From an uncultured Duncaniella sp. (GTDB lineage Bacteria > Bacteroidota > Bacteroidia > Bacteroidales > Muribaculaceae), in contig CAJTJG010000006.1 of the NCBI GenBank assembly GCA_910576785.1, forward strand, positions 62,001 to 126,000: a DNA stretch of 64,000 bases. Direction: 5' to 3'. The notes below the pieces were generated by a model. It searched no databases. It had not been told where the DNA came from and saw only the letters and a program-made list of their open reading frames with translations. Every line of letters starts with the position of its first letter. Position 1 is the first letter of the stretch. A program made the translations under genes and the position numbers. This document shows positions 10,032-19,528 of the stretch, in pieces.

Positions 10032-11465
10032 TTAAATTTCAATGATATATGAGGTCAGAGGGTTCAATTGCCCCGTAAGTGTGCCGTTTTTGACTACAAA
10101 CACGGTGCCGTACACCTTGTCCTTATACTCACCGTCGGGGAGCGGAGTCTTGATGTCTACTGTCTGCGGCTCGTTGCTGAAATTGATTATCACCTCGCCG
10201 CGCTCACCTCTGGCTATACCCACACTCTTGCCGTCGGCCGAGGGGGTGATAGTCTCAGGCTGTCCCGACATATCTTGACGGAATTTATTTGCAGCCACAA
10301 CCTCGGGGTGTTTGAACTCGTCATTACCACGGGCACCGACACGGTTATTGCCCCAGTAGTTCTGGCGCGTGCTTCCGGCCGGACGGCTGAAGAAGAGCGG
10401 TGTGCCCTGACTGCGTGAGGCGAGGAAAACCCACCCCATGCGTATCTGCTCGTCAGTCAGACCGGCCGACTCATGCTGGTTGGCATAAGTGTCGTGCGAC
10501 TCCACCCATGTGACGAGCTTCGAACCGTCGGCAGGATGATGCCATATCAACAGGCTGTCTGCGTTGAAGTCACCCTTTTCGAGCACATTGCGCAGCGCAT
10601 GGCCATAGGAACTTGCTGTCAGGTTCATATATTCGGCATACTCGGCCTCCTTGACATTCTTGTCCTGAAGCACCTCGCCGTAGATGAAGAGCGAGTCGGC
10701 CGGGACAGCGAGTCTGATACCCTTCACAGCCTCACGTCCGGTTGCGACGTCCCAGAAATTATTACGCTCGGCAAGGCTGTCCCTCGGATCGGAAGGCAGA
10801 CCGATATGCTTGGCTGTGTCATATCTGAAACCCTTGACCCCGAGGCTGAGCAGATCGTTCACATAATTCATATAGTAAGCCTGAAAGTCGGGGTTCTCCG
10901 TATTCACATCGGGCAGACCTCCCATCTTGCCGGTGGTGCACTCATAGCGGTCATTGTAGTCAACGATATCCGTGAAACCGTTGGCATGGAAGAGCTTGTC
11001 ATGACCGCCCACTGCGGCATCAAGATCGGGAAGGACTGCCGTATGATCCACCGCCGTATGGTTAGGCAGCACATCCACGATCACCTTCACGTTATACTTG
11101 GCCGCGCTGTCCATCATGGCCTTGAACTGATCTCTGTTGCCCAGCAGATAGTTGCCTATCTTCCAGTCGGTGGGCTGATAGTAGTAGTACCATTTCCCCT
11201 TTACGGAGTCGCCCGGCATGGAGAAGAGCGCCATTCCGCCATCCTCGCCAACAAAACATGTATTGGCCGGAGATGTCTGCACATATGCGTAGCCCGATGC
11301 AGCTATATCCCGCATATTGGCAGCGATAGTGTCAAATGACCACGACCAGGCGTGGAGTATTACGTCATCGTTTGTCGCGACAGCGGGCCCGGTATTGCCG
11401 TCTCCGCCATTGCATCCGGCCAGCACGAGCATCGCGGCCATGGGAGTAAGGAAAGTTTTTTTCAT
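10032..11465 (-). CDS. GH13 alpha-amylase family lipoprotein
   Basis: This 477-residue starch- or glycogen-hydrolysing enzyme has a lipoprotein signal (lipobox LAGC, Cys18), so it is probably anchored on the outer or periplasmic face like SusG. All GH13 regions are present: DVLPNH (131-136), GFRYDTAKH with nucleophile Asp216, GEVLQD with acid/base Glu264, and ESHD with Asp325. The order is that of a single-domain amylase with a short C-terminal beta domain. It follows cdsA by 52 bases on the same strand and could have its own promoter. No SusC/SusD pair is adjacent, so this is not a complete polysaccharide utilisation locus. Confidence 0.93.
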   Translation of the reverse strand: MKKTFLTPMAAMLVLAGCNGGDGNTGPAVATNDDVILHAWSWSFDTIAANMRDIAASGYAYVQTSPANTCFVGEDGGMALFSMPGDSVKGKWYYYYQPTDWKIGNYLLGNRDQFKAMMDSAAKYNVKVIVDVLPNHTAVDHTAVLPDLDAAVGGHDKLFHANGFTDIVDYNDRYECTTGKMGGLPDVNTENPDFQAYYMNYVNDLLSLGVKGFRYDTAKHIGLPSDPRDSLAERNNFWDVATGREAVKGIRLAVPADSLFIYGEVLQDKNVKEAEYAEYMNLTASSYGHALRNVLEKGDFNADSLLIWHHPADGSKLVTWVESHDTYANQHESAGLTDEQIRMGWVFLASRSQGTPLFFSRPAGSTRQNYWGNNRVGARGNDEFKHPEVVAANKFRQDMSGQPETITPSADGKSVGIARGERGEVIINFSNEPQTVDIKTPLPDGEYKDKVYGTVFVVKNGTLTGQLNPLTSYIIEI

Positions 11466-11517
11466 AAATCTGGAAAGTGTGATGTAACTATGATATGATA
11501 TTGAATTTTATATACAA

Positions 11518-12375
11518 TCAGCTGTATAGAGCGAGGTTTATCAGATAGATCAGCGATGCAGGTATCACAAGCAGCAGCGAGTCTATACGGTCAAGTATAC
11601 CGCCATGGCCCGGCAGGAGTTTGCCCGAGTCCTTGACCCCGAGCGTGCGCTTGATCAGCGATTCGGCAAGATCGCCCCATGTGGCAAACGCGCTGACCAC
11701 GGCTCCCATGCCGCAGAGTCCACCGAGGGATATGCTTCCAAAATATGCCGGGAACATATACTTGAATATGAACGCCGAGCCGATGGCGAAGAGCATTCCT
11801 CCCGCAAACCCCTCCCATGTCTTGCCCGGGGAGATGCGCGGGAACAGTTTGTGCTTTCCTATCATCGAGCCTACCAGATAGGCACCCGTGTCGCTGAGCC
11901 ATATCATCACGAACATGGCCAGCAGAAGATATGGGCCGTCGGCAAGGGTGTAATACATCGACATCAATCCCAGCGGGAGTGCGATGTACATCTGCCCCAT
12001 ATATGAGTAAGCGAGGTTGGCGAGCGGCGATGCCTCGTGGCTGTACAGCTGGGCTACGAGTCTCGCGCACAGATACAGCAGATATACTGTCAGAAATGTC
12101 CCGCCGAGCACCTTGGTGACATGCAGGGGCATGATATCGATGTTCACACAGCTGAGACCTATGGTGAGCACCAGACCTCCCGCCATGTCGATGACGAGCG
12201 TGATGATATTCTCTCCCCCTATCGAGGAGTTGGAGAGACTGTAGAATTCGTGAAGCGCGAGAATTGCGAAAAGAGAGAACAGTGCCACATACCACCAGCC
12301 GCCGAGCAGTACAGCCGAGCAGATGAGTGCCACATATATGATACCCGTTGCGGAGCGGAGTAATAGATTTTTCAT
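11518..12375 (-). CDS. cdsA: Phosphatidate cytidylyltransferase
   Basis: CdsA makes CDP-diacylglycerol from phosphatidate and CTP at the inner membrane, the branch point of phospholipid synthesis. The 285-residue protein is very hydrophobic with about eight membrane segments. It carries the family signature near the C-terminus: SDTGAYLVG, SPGKTWEG, then LPGHGGILDRIDSLL. It lies 35 bases after lptB on the minus strand, in an envelope-biogenesis run udk-lptB-cdsA. Confidence 0.96.
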   Translation of the reverse strand: MKNLLLRSATGIIYVALICSAVLLGGWWYVALFSLFAILALHEFYSLSNSSIGGENIITLVIDMAGGLVLTIGLSCVNIDIMPLHVTKVLGGTFLTVYLLYLCARLVAQLYSHEASPLANLAYSYMGQMYIALPLGLMSMYYTLADGPYLLLAMFVMIWLSDTGAYLVGSMIGKHKLFPRISPGKTWEGFAGGMLFAIGSAFIFKYMFPAYFGSISLGGLCGMGAVVSAFATWGDLAESLIKRTLGVKDSGKLLPGHGGILDRIDSLLLVIPASLIYLINLALYS

Positions 12376-12410
12376 ACTTTGATTTGAATCGTGAATGTGT
12401 ATTTAAGCGG

Positions 12411-13205
12411 TTAATCCGTCGGATAGTCAAACTTCTTGCGATAGAAGATGAACTCACGTCCGAGATATTTCTCCCTCACCACCGGGTTCTCGGCCAGCTC
12501 CTCCGATGTGCCCTGAAACAGGATCTTGCCTTCGAAGAGCAGATAGGCCCTGTCAGTGATGCGCAGCGTTTCCTGAGCGTTGTGGTCAGTGATGAGTATA
12601 CCGATGTTTTTCTCCTTCAGACGGTACACCACCGACTGGATATCCTCCACGGCGATGGGATCCACACCGGCGAAAGGCTCGTCGAGCATGATGAACTTGG
12701 GGTCGATGGCCAGACAGCGCGCTATCTCAGTGCGTCGGCGCTCACCGCCCGAGAGCTGGTCGCCCAGATTGCGGCGCACCTTCTCGAGGTTGAACTCCTT
12801 GATAAGACTCTCGAGTTTGTCGCGCTGATACTCCGGCGTGGTGTCCGTCATCTGGAGCACAGCCTTTATGTTGTCCTCCACCGAGAGCTTGCGGAACACG
12901 CTCGGCTCCTGGGCGAGATAGCCTATGCCATTCCGCGCACGCTTGTAGACGGGATATTTGGTGATGTTGAGATCATCCAGAAATATCTGACCCTCATTGG
13001 GAGTGATGAGTCCCACGGTCATATAGAAAGTCGTGGTCTTACCGGCTCCGTTAGGGCCGAGCAGACCTACGATCTCACCCTGGGTCACATCGATGGACAC
13101 ATGGTTGGCCACGGTGCGCTTGCCATATTTCTTCACAAGGTTGTCGGTGCGGAGCACCATCTTTTTCACCTCGCCTGATGCGCTGTCTGTATTGTTTTCG
13201 CTCAT
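12411..13205 (-). CDS. lptB: LPS export ABC transporter ATP-binding protein LptB
   Basis: LptB is the cytoplasmic ATPase of the LptBFG complex that extracts lipopolysaccharide from the inner membrane. The 264-residue sequence has Walker A GPNGAGKT (50-57), signature LSGGERRR near 155 and Walker B IMLDEPFAGVDP, with the LptB-specific FAGVDPIAVEDIQ. About 20 extra N-terminal residues precede the core. The start ATG lies 2 bases after the udk stop, so translation is probably coupled. Confidence 0.95.
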   Translation of the reverse strand: MSENNTDSASGEVKKMVLRTDNLVKKYGKRTVANHVSIDVTQGEIVGLLGPNGAGKTTTFYMTVGLITPNEGQIFLDDLNITKYPVYKRARNGIGYLAQEPSVFRKLSVEDNIKAVLQMTDTTPEYQRDKLESLIKEFNLEKVRRNLGDQLSGGERRRTEIARCLAIDPKFIMLDEPFAGVDPIAVEDIQSVVYRLKEKNIGILITDHNAQETLRITDRAYLLFEGKILFQGTSEELAENPVVREKYLGREFIFYRKKFDYPTD

Positions 13206-13207
13206 GA

Positions 13208-13822
13208 TTATCCTTTGCGGAGACGGGATTCAATATAATCGGTCAGAAGCTGTATGGCCACGACATTGCTTCCACCCTGGGGCACGATGAGATCGGCGGT
13301 CTTCTTGGATGGCTCGATATACATCTCATGCATCGGTTTGAGCACATCCCTGTAGCGGTCCAGCACCATCTGCGGCGTGCGGCCACGCTCCACACAGTCC
13401 CTGGCTATGACGCGGATCAGACGCTCGTCAGCCTCAGCATCGACAAACACCTTCACATCAAGCATATTGCGCAGCACCGGGTCGGTCAATACAAGGATAC
13501 CCTCCACGATGACAACCTCACGTGGCTCCACCCTTACTGTCTCTGCCTGACGGGTACATGTCAGATATGAATATGTGGGCATCTCTATGGGACGCCCTTC
13601 CTTCAATTGACGTATATGCTCCACGAGCAATGACCACTCTATGGCGGCAGGTTCGTCGAAATTTATCTTGCTGCGCTCCTCTACCGGGACATGACTCGAA
13701 TCCTTGTAATAGGAATCCTGCGGCAGCAATGCCACTTCTCCCGGAGGAAGAGAATTTATTATCTTATTGACTACAGTTGTCTTGCCTGAGCCTGTACCTC
13801 CGGCTATACCGATTATTAGCAT
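13208..13822 (-). CDS. udk: Uridine kinase
   Basis: Uridine kinase phosphorylates uridine and cytidine in pyrimidine salvage. The P-loop GIAGGTGSGKTT sits at residues 5-16, and YSYLTCTR and RVIARDCVERGR match the family. I chose the ATG at 13822 (204 residues) over an upstream in-frame ATG at 13939. The family normally begins MLIIGIAGG, and a good promoter lies at 13843-13874, inside the would-be extension. The gene heads the udk-lptB-cdsA run and is divergent from nfnA. Confidence 0.95.
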   Translation of the reverse strand: MLIIGIAGGTGSGKTTVVNKIINSLPPGEVALLPQDSYYKDSSHVPVEERSKINFDEPAAIEWSLLVEHIRQLKEGRPIEMPTYSYLTCTRQAETVRVEPREVVIVEGILVLTDPVLRNMLDVKVFVDAEADERLIRVIARDCVERGRTPQMVLDRYRDVLKPMHEMYIEPSKKTADLIVPQGGSNVVAIQLLTDYIESRLRKG

Positions 13823-13842
13823 CTGGATTTGTATTGTTTCTG

Positions 13843-13874
13843 CAAAATTAGCCATGCGGCGGTAAAATTCCAAA
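13843..13874 (-). promoter_or_regulatory. udk promoter
   Basis: On the minus strand, TTTG (13871-13874), 20 bases, then TAATTTTG (13843-13850) match the Bacteroidota consensus, 20 bases upstream of the chosen udk start. The position argues against the longer udk reading frame. Confidence 0.75.
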
Positions 13875-13889
13875 CTTTTTGGACTCTTC

Positions 13890-13922
13890 TTGCTGAAAAT
13901 ATCCACAGATATTGTAACTTTG
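13890..13922 (+). promoter_or_regulatory. nfnA operon promoter
   Basis: TTG (13890-13892), 22 bases, then TAACTTTG (13915-13922) lie 25 bases before the nfnA ATG. The -7 element is a perfect TAnnTTTG. It is back to back with the udk promoter. Confidence 0.7.
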
Positions 13923-13947
13923 TGAGTGAAAGAATCCACAATAGCAA

Positions 13948-14730
13948 ATGAACAAGATAATATCTAAAGAGCATTTTTCTGACCATGTGGTAAAGCTTGT
14001 GGTTGAGGCCCCGCTCATAGCCAAGGCTCGCCGGGCAGGCCATTTCGTGATCGTCCGCACCGGCGAAGGCGGAGAGAGGATCCCGCTGACGATATCCGAT
14101 GCCGACACTGTGGCCGGAACCATAACCCTCGTGGTGCAGGAAGTAGGCGTCTCTACCAGAAAGATATGCGCCCTCGAGCCGGGAGAATACCTCACCGATG
14201 TCGTGGGTCCGCTCGGACAGGCCACTCACATAGAGCGTGTAGGCACCGTATTGTGTTGTGGCGGTGGTGTCGGCGTAGCGCCGCTGCTTCCCATAGCCAA
14301 AGCCATGAAGGAGGCCGGGAATCGTGTTATATCCATCCTCGCCGCACGCACAAAGGATCTTATAATACTCCGCGACGAGATGGCAAGATGGAGCGATGAG
14401 GTCATCATCATAACCGACGACGGATCCGATGGCCGCAAAGGGCTTGTCACAGCCGGTATTGAGGAAGTTGCCGCAAGAGAGCATATTGATCTCGCCGTTG
14501 CCATTGGCCCGGCTGTGATGATGAAATTCGCCGCCAAAACCACCGCCGCACTCGGCATACCCACAATGTGTTCGCTCAATACCATAATGGTGGACGGGAC
14601 AGGTATGTGCGGCGCCTGCAGGGTCACCGTCGACGGTAAGACCAAGTTCGTTTGCATCGACGGCCCGGAGTTCGACGCCCACAAGGTGGATTTTGACGAG
14701 ATGATAATGAGACTGAAAAGTTACAACTGA
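13948..14730 (+). CDS. nfnA: NfnA-like FAD/[2Fe-2S] subunit of NADH-dependent ferredoxin:NADP oxidoreductase (copy 1)
   Basis: The 260-residue protein is of the dihydroorotate dehydrogenase electron-transfer (PyrK) type: an FAD-binding barrel, an NAD-binding domain with CGGGVGVAPLLPIA, and a C-terminal [2Fe-2S] cysteine set (C..., CGAC, C) around residues 210-232. Paired with the next gene it forms the small and large subunits of the electron-bifurcating NfnAB transhydrogenase, which couples NADH, NADPH and ferredoxin. PyrK itself is less likely because the partner is a GltA-type protein and not PyrD. The nfnB start follows 4 bases after the stop. A second copy of the pair lies at 54.2-56.5 kb. 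Confidence 0.88.
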   Translation: MNKIISKEHFSDHVVKLVVEAPLIAKARRAGHFVIVRTGEGGERIPLTISDADTVAGTITLVVQEVGVSTRKICALEPGEYLTDVVGPLGQATHIERVGTVLCCGGGVGVAPLLPIAKAMKEAGNRVISILAARTKDLIILRDEMARWSDEVIIITDDGSDGRKGLVTAGIEEVAAREHIDLAVAIGPAVMMKFAAKTTAALGIPTMCSLNTIMVDGTGMCGACRVTVDGKTKFVCIDGPEFDAHKVDFDEMIMRLKSYN

Positions 14731-14734
14731 TACA

Positions 14735-16204
14735 ATGAACAAAGATAATACCCGCGAGGCTGCCTGGCGCGTTGAACTCCGCAACTCGCTTCCCACCAAG
14801 GAGCGCACATCCATACCAAGAGTGGTAATGCCGCAACTCGACGCAGCCTACCGCGTGACATGCAACGATGAGGTGAACCAGGGCCTTTCGGCCGAGCAGG
14901 CAGTCGGAGAGTCACGCCGCTGCCTCGACTGCCCGGATCCGCAGTGCATGCAAGGCTGTCCGGTGGCCGTCAACATCCCCGGGTTCATCAAGAATATCGA
15001 GCGTGGCGAGTTCGCGTTGGCGGCATTGACCATCAAGGAGACAAGCGCCCTCCCGGCTGTATGTGGCCGTGTATGCCCGCAGGAGAAACAGTGTGAATCA
15101 CGCTGCATATATAATAAGATGAAGAAACCGCCGGTGGCCATCGGCAATCTCGAGCGGTTTGCCGCCGACTACGAGCGTGAGTTCTCCTCACAATGCCTCG
15201 AGATGTCGGCCGACAAACCTCTGCGCAACGGCATTAAGGTAGCAGTGGTCGGCTCCGGTCCGGCGGGACTCTCCTTTGCCGGCGACATGGCCAAGCGTGG
15301 CTACGACGTAACGGTCTTCGAGGCTCTTCATGAGATAGGAGGGGTGCTGATCTACGGCATACCCGAGTTCCGACTGCCCAACCGGATAGTCGAAGCCGAG
15401 ATAGACAGTCTGCGTTCTATCGGGGTGGAGTTTGTCAAGGATTGCATCATAGGCAAGACCCTCTCCTACGATGATCTCCACGCCATGGGCTTCAAGGGCA
15501 TATTTGTGGCCTCTGGAGCCGGACTGCCCCGATTCATGGGTATACCGGGCGAAAATTTCATCGGTGTGATGTCAAGCAACGAATATCTCACCCGCATCAA
15601 CCTTATGGGAGCCGGACAGCCCGGTGAGGACACTCCCGTGCTCACAGGCAAGCGCGTAGCTGTGATCGGTGGCGGCAACACCGCCATGGACTCCGTGCGT
15701 ACAGCCCGCCGCCACGGCGCCGAGACCGCCATGATCGTGTACCGCCGCAGCGAGGCAGAGATGCCCGCACGCGTCGAGGAAGTAGAGCACGCCAAAGAGG
15801 AAGGTGTCATATTCATGACTCTCCACAATCCGCTCGAATACCTTGCCGATGACAAGGGCCATGTAAGGGCCATGAAAGTACAGCGCATGGAGCTCGGTGA
15901 GCCGGATGAGTCCGGACGCCGCTCGCCGGTACCCGTGGAGGGCGCTATCGAGGAGATACCTGTCGATGTCGTGATAGTGAGCGTGGGTGTATCCCCCAAC
16001 CCACTTATCCCCAATGCTATATCACAACTTGAGATATCCCGCCGCGGCACCATCGTGGTCAACGATGAGACCATGTGTTCCAATCTGCCGGACCTCTATG
16101 CCGGCGGCGATATAGTGAGAGGTGGAGCCACTGTCATCCTCGCCATGGGCGACGGACGCAGGGCTGCCGAAGCCATGAACAAGAAACTGGAAGCTAATGA
16201 ATAA
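14735..16204 (+). CDS. nfnB: NfnB-like large subunit, GltA-type glutamate synthase homologue (copy 1)
   Basis: The 489-residue flavoprotein resembles homotetrameric glutamate synthase GltA. N-terminal cysteine groups CLDCPDPQCMQGCP and CGRVCPQEKQCESRC should hold two [4Fe-4S] clusters. An FAD site (VVGSGPAGLS) and an NADPH site (VIGGGNTAMDS) follow. It has no glutamine-amidotransferase domain, so it cannot make glutamate alone. Next to nfnA it is best read as the NfnB subunit. The reading frame overlaps the start of the next gene by 8 bases, indicating an operon. Confidence 0.88.
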   Translation: MNKDNTREAAWRVELRNSLPTKERTSIPRVVMPQLDAAYRVTCNDEVNQGLSAEQAVGESRRCLDCPDPQCMQGCPVAVNIPGFIKNIERGEFALAALTIKETSALPAVCGRVCPQEKQCESRCIYNKMKKPPVAIGNLERFAADYEREFSSQCLEMSADKPLRNGIKVAVVGSGPAGLSFAGDMAKRGYDVTVFEALHEIGGVLIYGIPEFRLPNRIVEAEIDSLRSIGVEFVKDCIIGKTLSYDDLHAMGFKGIFVASGAGLPRFMGIPGENFIGVMSSNEYLTRINLMGAGQPGEDTPVLTGKRVAVIGGGNTAMDSVRTARRHGAETAMIVYRRSEAEMPARVEEVEHAKEEGVIFMTLHNPLEYLADDKGHVRAMKVQRMELGEPDESGRRSPVPVEGAIEEIPVDVVIVSVGVSPNPLIPNAISQLEISRRGTIVVNDETMCSNLPDLYAGGDIVRGGATVILAMGDGRRAAEAMNKKLEANE

Positions 16205-17621
16205 CGCCGTAAAGAATATTTCAGCCGCCGCGCTCTGTCTGCTGCTTCCGGCTGTCGCGCTGGCTGATGATGTGGACGAGGCTGTGCGCGCCGCCAAGGA
16301 CGCCCCGCGCAATCAGGGCCTCAACAGAGCGGCCGGCGATGCGCTCAGGAAGGCCGGACGCTATGCCGAGTCCATACCATTCTATATGAAAGGTGGAAAT
16401 GCCGGCAATCTTGGTGCCGCCGAATCATCATTCTACATGTATCGCTTCGATGATGCCAGGGAATATCTTGACAAGTATCTTGCCAAACGCAGCAAAGCCG
16501 AGGAGGCCAAGGATATGGAATATACCTCATCCTCCACATCCGAACCTACCGACTGGACCGAAGTGCTCGGAGACAAGATCTCGCTGGGCGCAGCGATGCT
16601 CGACCGTGTGGAGAAGATCGAGATCATCGACAGTATAAATGTGCCTTCCGAGGAATTCTACACATTCATACGGCTTGCCCGTAGCGCCGGCTCGCTGGCA
16701 TCATCCGAGATCGTGGAGCAGACCCTCACCCCCGCAGGGATCACCCCGGCCGGCATCGACGACATCATGAATCCCGCTTACATGACCGAAAGCGGCGATG
16801 ATATAATATGGGTCGGATCCGACAACGATGGCAACTCCAAGATAGTGGAGACCTTCCGCCTTGCCGACGGCACATGGGACAAACCCGTAAGCCTGTTTGA
16901 TCATAAGACCATATTCGGCGAGAGCGAGGGGTCATGGGTAGACTATCCGTTCCTGCTCAGTGACGGCGTGACGCTGTATTTTGCCGCCGATGGTGACGAA
17001 TCGCTCGGCGGTCTCGATATCTTCATGACACGACGCGACGAGGACGGATTCCTGCAACCATCCAATATCGGCATGCCTTACAACTCCCCGTTCAACGACT
17101 ACCTCTATGCCATCGACGAGGAGACGGGCACCGGCTGGTGGGTGACCGACCGCAACGGACTTGCGGACTCCGTGACGATCTACACGTTCATCCCCTCCGA
17201 AATGAGAGTGAATTATCCGGTCGATACCCCCGATCTCATATCCATGGCCAGAGTATCATCCGTATCATCGACCCGGATTCCGGGCAAGGACTATTCGGAT
17301 ATCATCCGCAAGATCTATGCCATCGATGAGATGCGCCGGTCAGGTATCCGCCATGATTTCGACTTCGCGCTACCCGACGGAAGGATAGTGCACAGGCTCA
17401 GCGATTTCCACTCCAACATGGCACGCAACGCCATGCAGAAATATCTTGAGGAGAAAAAGTCAGTGGCAGCCCTCGCAAAAAACCTTTCGGACATGCGGGC
17501 CAGATATGGACAAGGAGACACTTCTCTCGCCAACGACATCCTCAATACAGAAAAGGAACTTGAATCGCGCCGTGCCGAACTCGTCGGCCTCTCCAACCAG
17601 GTCATCTCACTCGAACTCTAA
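16197..17621 (+). CDS. Exported PD40/TPR-like protein of unknown function
   Basis: The 474-residue protein has an N-terminal signal peptide (cleavage likely after AVALA), a helical TPR-like section (about residues 25-110), a beta-propeller-like section with PD40-type motifs (YPFLLSDGVTLYFAADGD, GGLDIFMTRRD) near 260-300, and a C-terminal coiled region (about 410-470). Such combinations occur in Bacteroidota envelope proteins, often with OmpA domains, which this one lacks. It overlaps nfnB by 8 bases and precedes floA by 24. I do not recognise a specific function; a periplasmic scaffold is a guess. Confidence 0.75.
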   Translation: MNNAVKNISAAALCLLLPAVALADDVDEAVRAAKDAPRNQGLNRAAGDALRKAGRYAESIPFYMKGGNAGNLGAAESSFYMYRFDDAREYLDKYLAKRSKAEEAKDMEYTSSSTSEPTDWTEVLGDKISLGAAMLDRVEKIEIIDSINVPSEEFYTFIRLARSAGSLASSEIVEQTLTPAGITPAGIDDIMNPAYMTESGDDIIWVGSDNDGNSKIVETFRLADGTWDKPVSLFDHKTIFGESEGSWVDYPFLLSDGVTLYFAADGDESLGGLDIFMTRRDEDGFLQPSNIGMPYNSPFNDYLYAIDEETGTGWWVTDRNGLADSVTIYTFIPSEMRVNYPVDTPDLISMARVSSVSSTRIPGKDYSDIIRKIYAIDEMRRSGIRHDFDFALPDGRIVHRLSDFHSNMARNAMQKYLEEKKSVAALAKNLSDMRARYGQGDTSLANDILNTEKELESRRAELVGLSNQVISLEL

Positions 17622-17645
17622 CCAATCAAATCAAACAATAATCTT

Positions 17646-18617
17646 ATGGTACTGACAATCGTGCTTCTGGCAGTGGCCCTTGTGGTCGTGCTGTGCATAT
17701 TCTTCTACTATGTGCCTTTCTTCCTATGGATCTCCGCACGTGTGAGCGGAGTGCGCATATCACTCATGCAGTTGTTCCTAATGCGCATACGCAAGGTGCC
17801 CGCCTCGATCATAGTACGTGCTCTCATCGAGGCCCACAAGGCCGGTCTCGATGACGTGAACCGCGATGACCTCGAGGCCCACTATCTCGCCGGTGGCGAT
17901 GTAGAGAAAGTAGTCCATGCCCTTGTCTCCGCTTCAAAGGCCAACATCGACCTTGGATTCAAGATGGCAACCGCCATCGATCTCGCCGGACGAGACGTAT
18001 TCCAGGCTGTGCAGATGAGCGTGAATCCCAAAGTCATCGAGACTCCCCATGTGACAGCCGTGGCCAAGGATGGTATCCAGCTCATTGCCATCGCCCGTGT
18101 GACCGTCCGCGCCAACATCCGTCAGCTTGTCGGCGGCGCCGGCGAGGACACCGTGCTCGCCCGTGTCGGCGAAGGTATCGTTTCATCCATCGGTTCGTCC
18201 GAAAGCCACAAGCAGGTGCTCGAGAATCCTGACAACATCTCCAAACTCGTGCTCCGCAAGGGTCTTGACTCCGGTACTGCCTTCGAGATTCTCTCCATCG
18301 ACATCGCCGACATCGACATAGGCAAGAACATCGGCGCCGCACTGCAGATCGACCAGGCCCAGGCCGACAAGAACATAGCCCAGGCCAAAGCCGAGGAGCG
18401 CCGTGCCATGGCCATAGCCCTCGAACAGGAGATGCGCGCCAAGGCCCAGGAGGCTCGTGCCAAGGTGATCGAGGCCGAGGCCGAACTCCCCCGCGCCATG
18501 GCCCAGGCATTCCAGAACGGCAATCTCGGGATTATGGACTATTACCGCATGAAAAATATCGAGAGCGATACCAACATGCGTCAGAACATTGCAAATCCCC
18601 CCGTAACAACAAAATGA
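17646..18617 (+). CDS. floA: Flotillin-like protein FloA
   Basis: FloA is an SPFH-domain membrane scaffold of functional membrane microdomains (UPF0365 family). The 323-residue protein has one N-terminal hydrophobic hairpin (residues about 3-28), an SPFH core with SVNPKVIETP and ARVTVRANIRQLVGGAGEDT, and an Ala/Glu-rich coiled region (DQAQADKNIAQAKAEERRA). Length and motifs match the family closely. Its TGA stop overlaps the ATG of the next gene (ATGA), so the two are translationally coupled. Confidence 0.95.
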   Translation: MVLTIVLLAVALVVVLCIFFYYVPFFLWISARVSGVRISLMQLFLMRIRKVPASIIVRALIEAHKAGLDDVNRDDLEAHYLAGGDVEKVVHALVSASKANIDLGFKMATAIDLAGRDVFQAVQMSVNPKVIETPHVTAVAKDGIQLIAIARVTVRANIRQLVGGAGEDTVLARVGEGIVSSIGSSESHKQVLENPDNISKLVLRKGLDSGTAFEILSIDIADIDIGKNIGAALQIDQAQADKNIAQAKAEERRAMAIALEQEMRAKAQEARAKVIEAEAELPRAMAQAFQNGNLGIMDYYRMKNIESDTNMRQNIANPPVTTK

Positions 18618-19450
18618 ATCTCAAGGAGATAATATCTTCCACACGCAACTACAACTTCCATTCCCACACACAGTTCTGCGATGGCCGTGAATCAATGGCG
18701 ATCATGGCCGCCGCAGCTGTGGAGGCGGGGATGAAGCACTACGGGTTCACTCCCCACTCCCCTATCCCCATAGAGTCATCGTGCAATATGCTCATGACCG
18801 ACGTCGAGGCCTATCATGCTGAATTCATACGCCTGAAAAGCGAATACCACGACCGGATAAATCTGTATTTCTCCATGGAGATCGACTATCTGGGAGACAA
18901 GTGGGGAGCCACGGCTCCGTTTTTCGACACTCTGCCACTTGACTATCGGCTCAGTTCCGTGCATTTCATACCGTCGCTCACCAATCCCGGCGAGGATGTG
19001 GATGTGGATGGCCGCCCGGCAAGTTTTGCAAAAAAAATGGCTACCCATTTTGACAATGACATCCGCTACGTGGTCGATACCTTCTATGCAAGAACCATAG
19101 AGATGATCGAAGCCGGCGGCTTTGACATAATAGGCCATTTTGACAAGATCGGTTTCAATGCCGACTCCTTCTGCCCGGGCATTGAGAACGAGACCTGGTA
19201 CAAACGCCACATAGACAATGTCATCGACGTGCTGAGAAGCACCGATATCATCGTGGAGATCAACACCAAGGCCGCTATCCCTCCCGTGGGAGTGGATGAC
19301 AGCGGCTATCGTCCACGCCTCTTCCCCTCGCCCGCCACCATCAGCCGCCTTCACGCGGCCGGTCTACCACTCATGGTGAACAGTGATGCCCACTACAGTT
19401 CCCGCATAACTGCCGGTAGAGATATGGCCTTCGCTTTGATCGATGCCTGA
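18614..19450 (+). CDS. PHP-family histidinol-phosphatase
   Basis: The 278-residue PHP-fold metallophosphatase has metal-binding motifs NFHSHTQFCDG (about residues 14-24), FTPHSP, EIDYLG, IIGHFDK and NSDAHY. It most resembles HisK-type histidinol-phosphatase, which makes histidinol. No other his gene is in the window, so another phosphomonoester substrate is possible. It is the last gene of the nfnA-floA run and is followed by a terminator-like hairpin. Confidence 0.85.
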   Translation: MNLKEIISSTRNYNFHSHTQFCDGRESMAIMAAAAVEAGMKHYGFTPHSPIPIESSCNMLMTDVEAYHAEFIRLKSEYHDRINLYFSMEIDYLGDKWGATAPFFDTLPLDYRLSSVHFIPSLTNPGEDVDVDGRPASFAKKMATHFDNDIRYVVDTFYARTIEMIEAGGFDIIGHFDKIGFNADSFCPGIENETWYKRHIDNVIDVLRSTDIIVEINTKAAIPPVGVDDSGYRPRLFPSPATISRLHAAGLPLMVNSDAHYSSRITAGRDMAFALIDA

Positions 19451-19493
19451 GCATCTGGAAGGCTACTTCTGGAAATTTGATATATTTTACGCC

Positions 19494-19528
19494 AATACGC
19501 AAGAAAAATGTTAATTTTCTTGCGTATT
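19494..19528 (+). terminator. Terminator after the PHP phosphatase gene
   Basis: A perfect 14-bp stem (19494-19507 with 19515-19528) encloses a 7-base loop, 43 bases after the stop codon. Its right arm overlaps the -33 element of the amtB promoter, so termination and initiation are packed together. Confidence 0.7.

Noticed and set aside
13823..13939. Upstream extension of udk to an ATG at 13939
   Set aside because: The added 39 residues are not in the family and contain a good promoter for the shorter form.
13948..14730. Reading nfnA as pyrK of pyrimidine synthesis
   Set aside because: No pyrD is adjacent and the next gene is a GltA-type protein with two [4Fe-4S] motifs, which is the Nfn arrangement.
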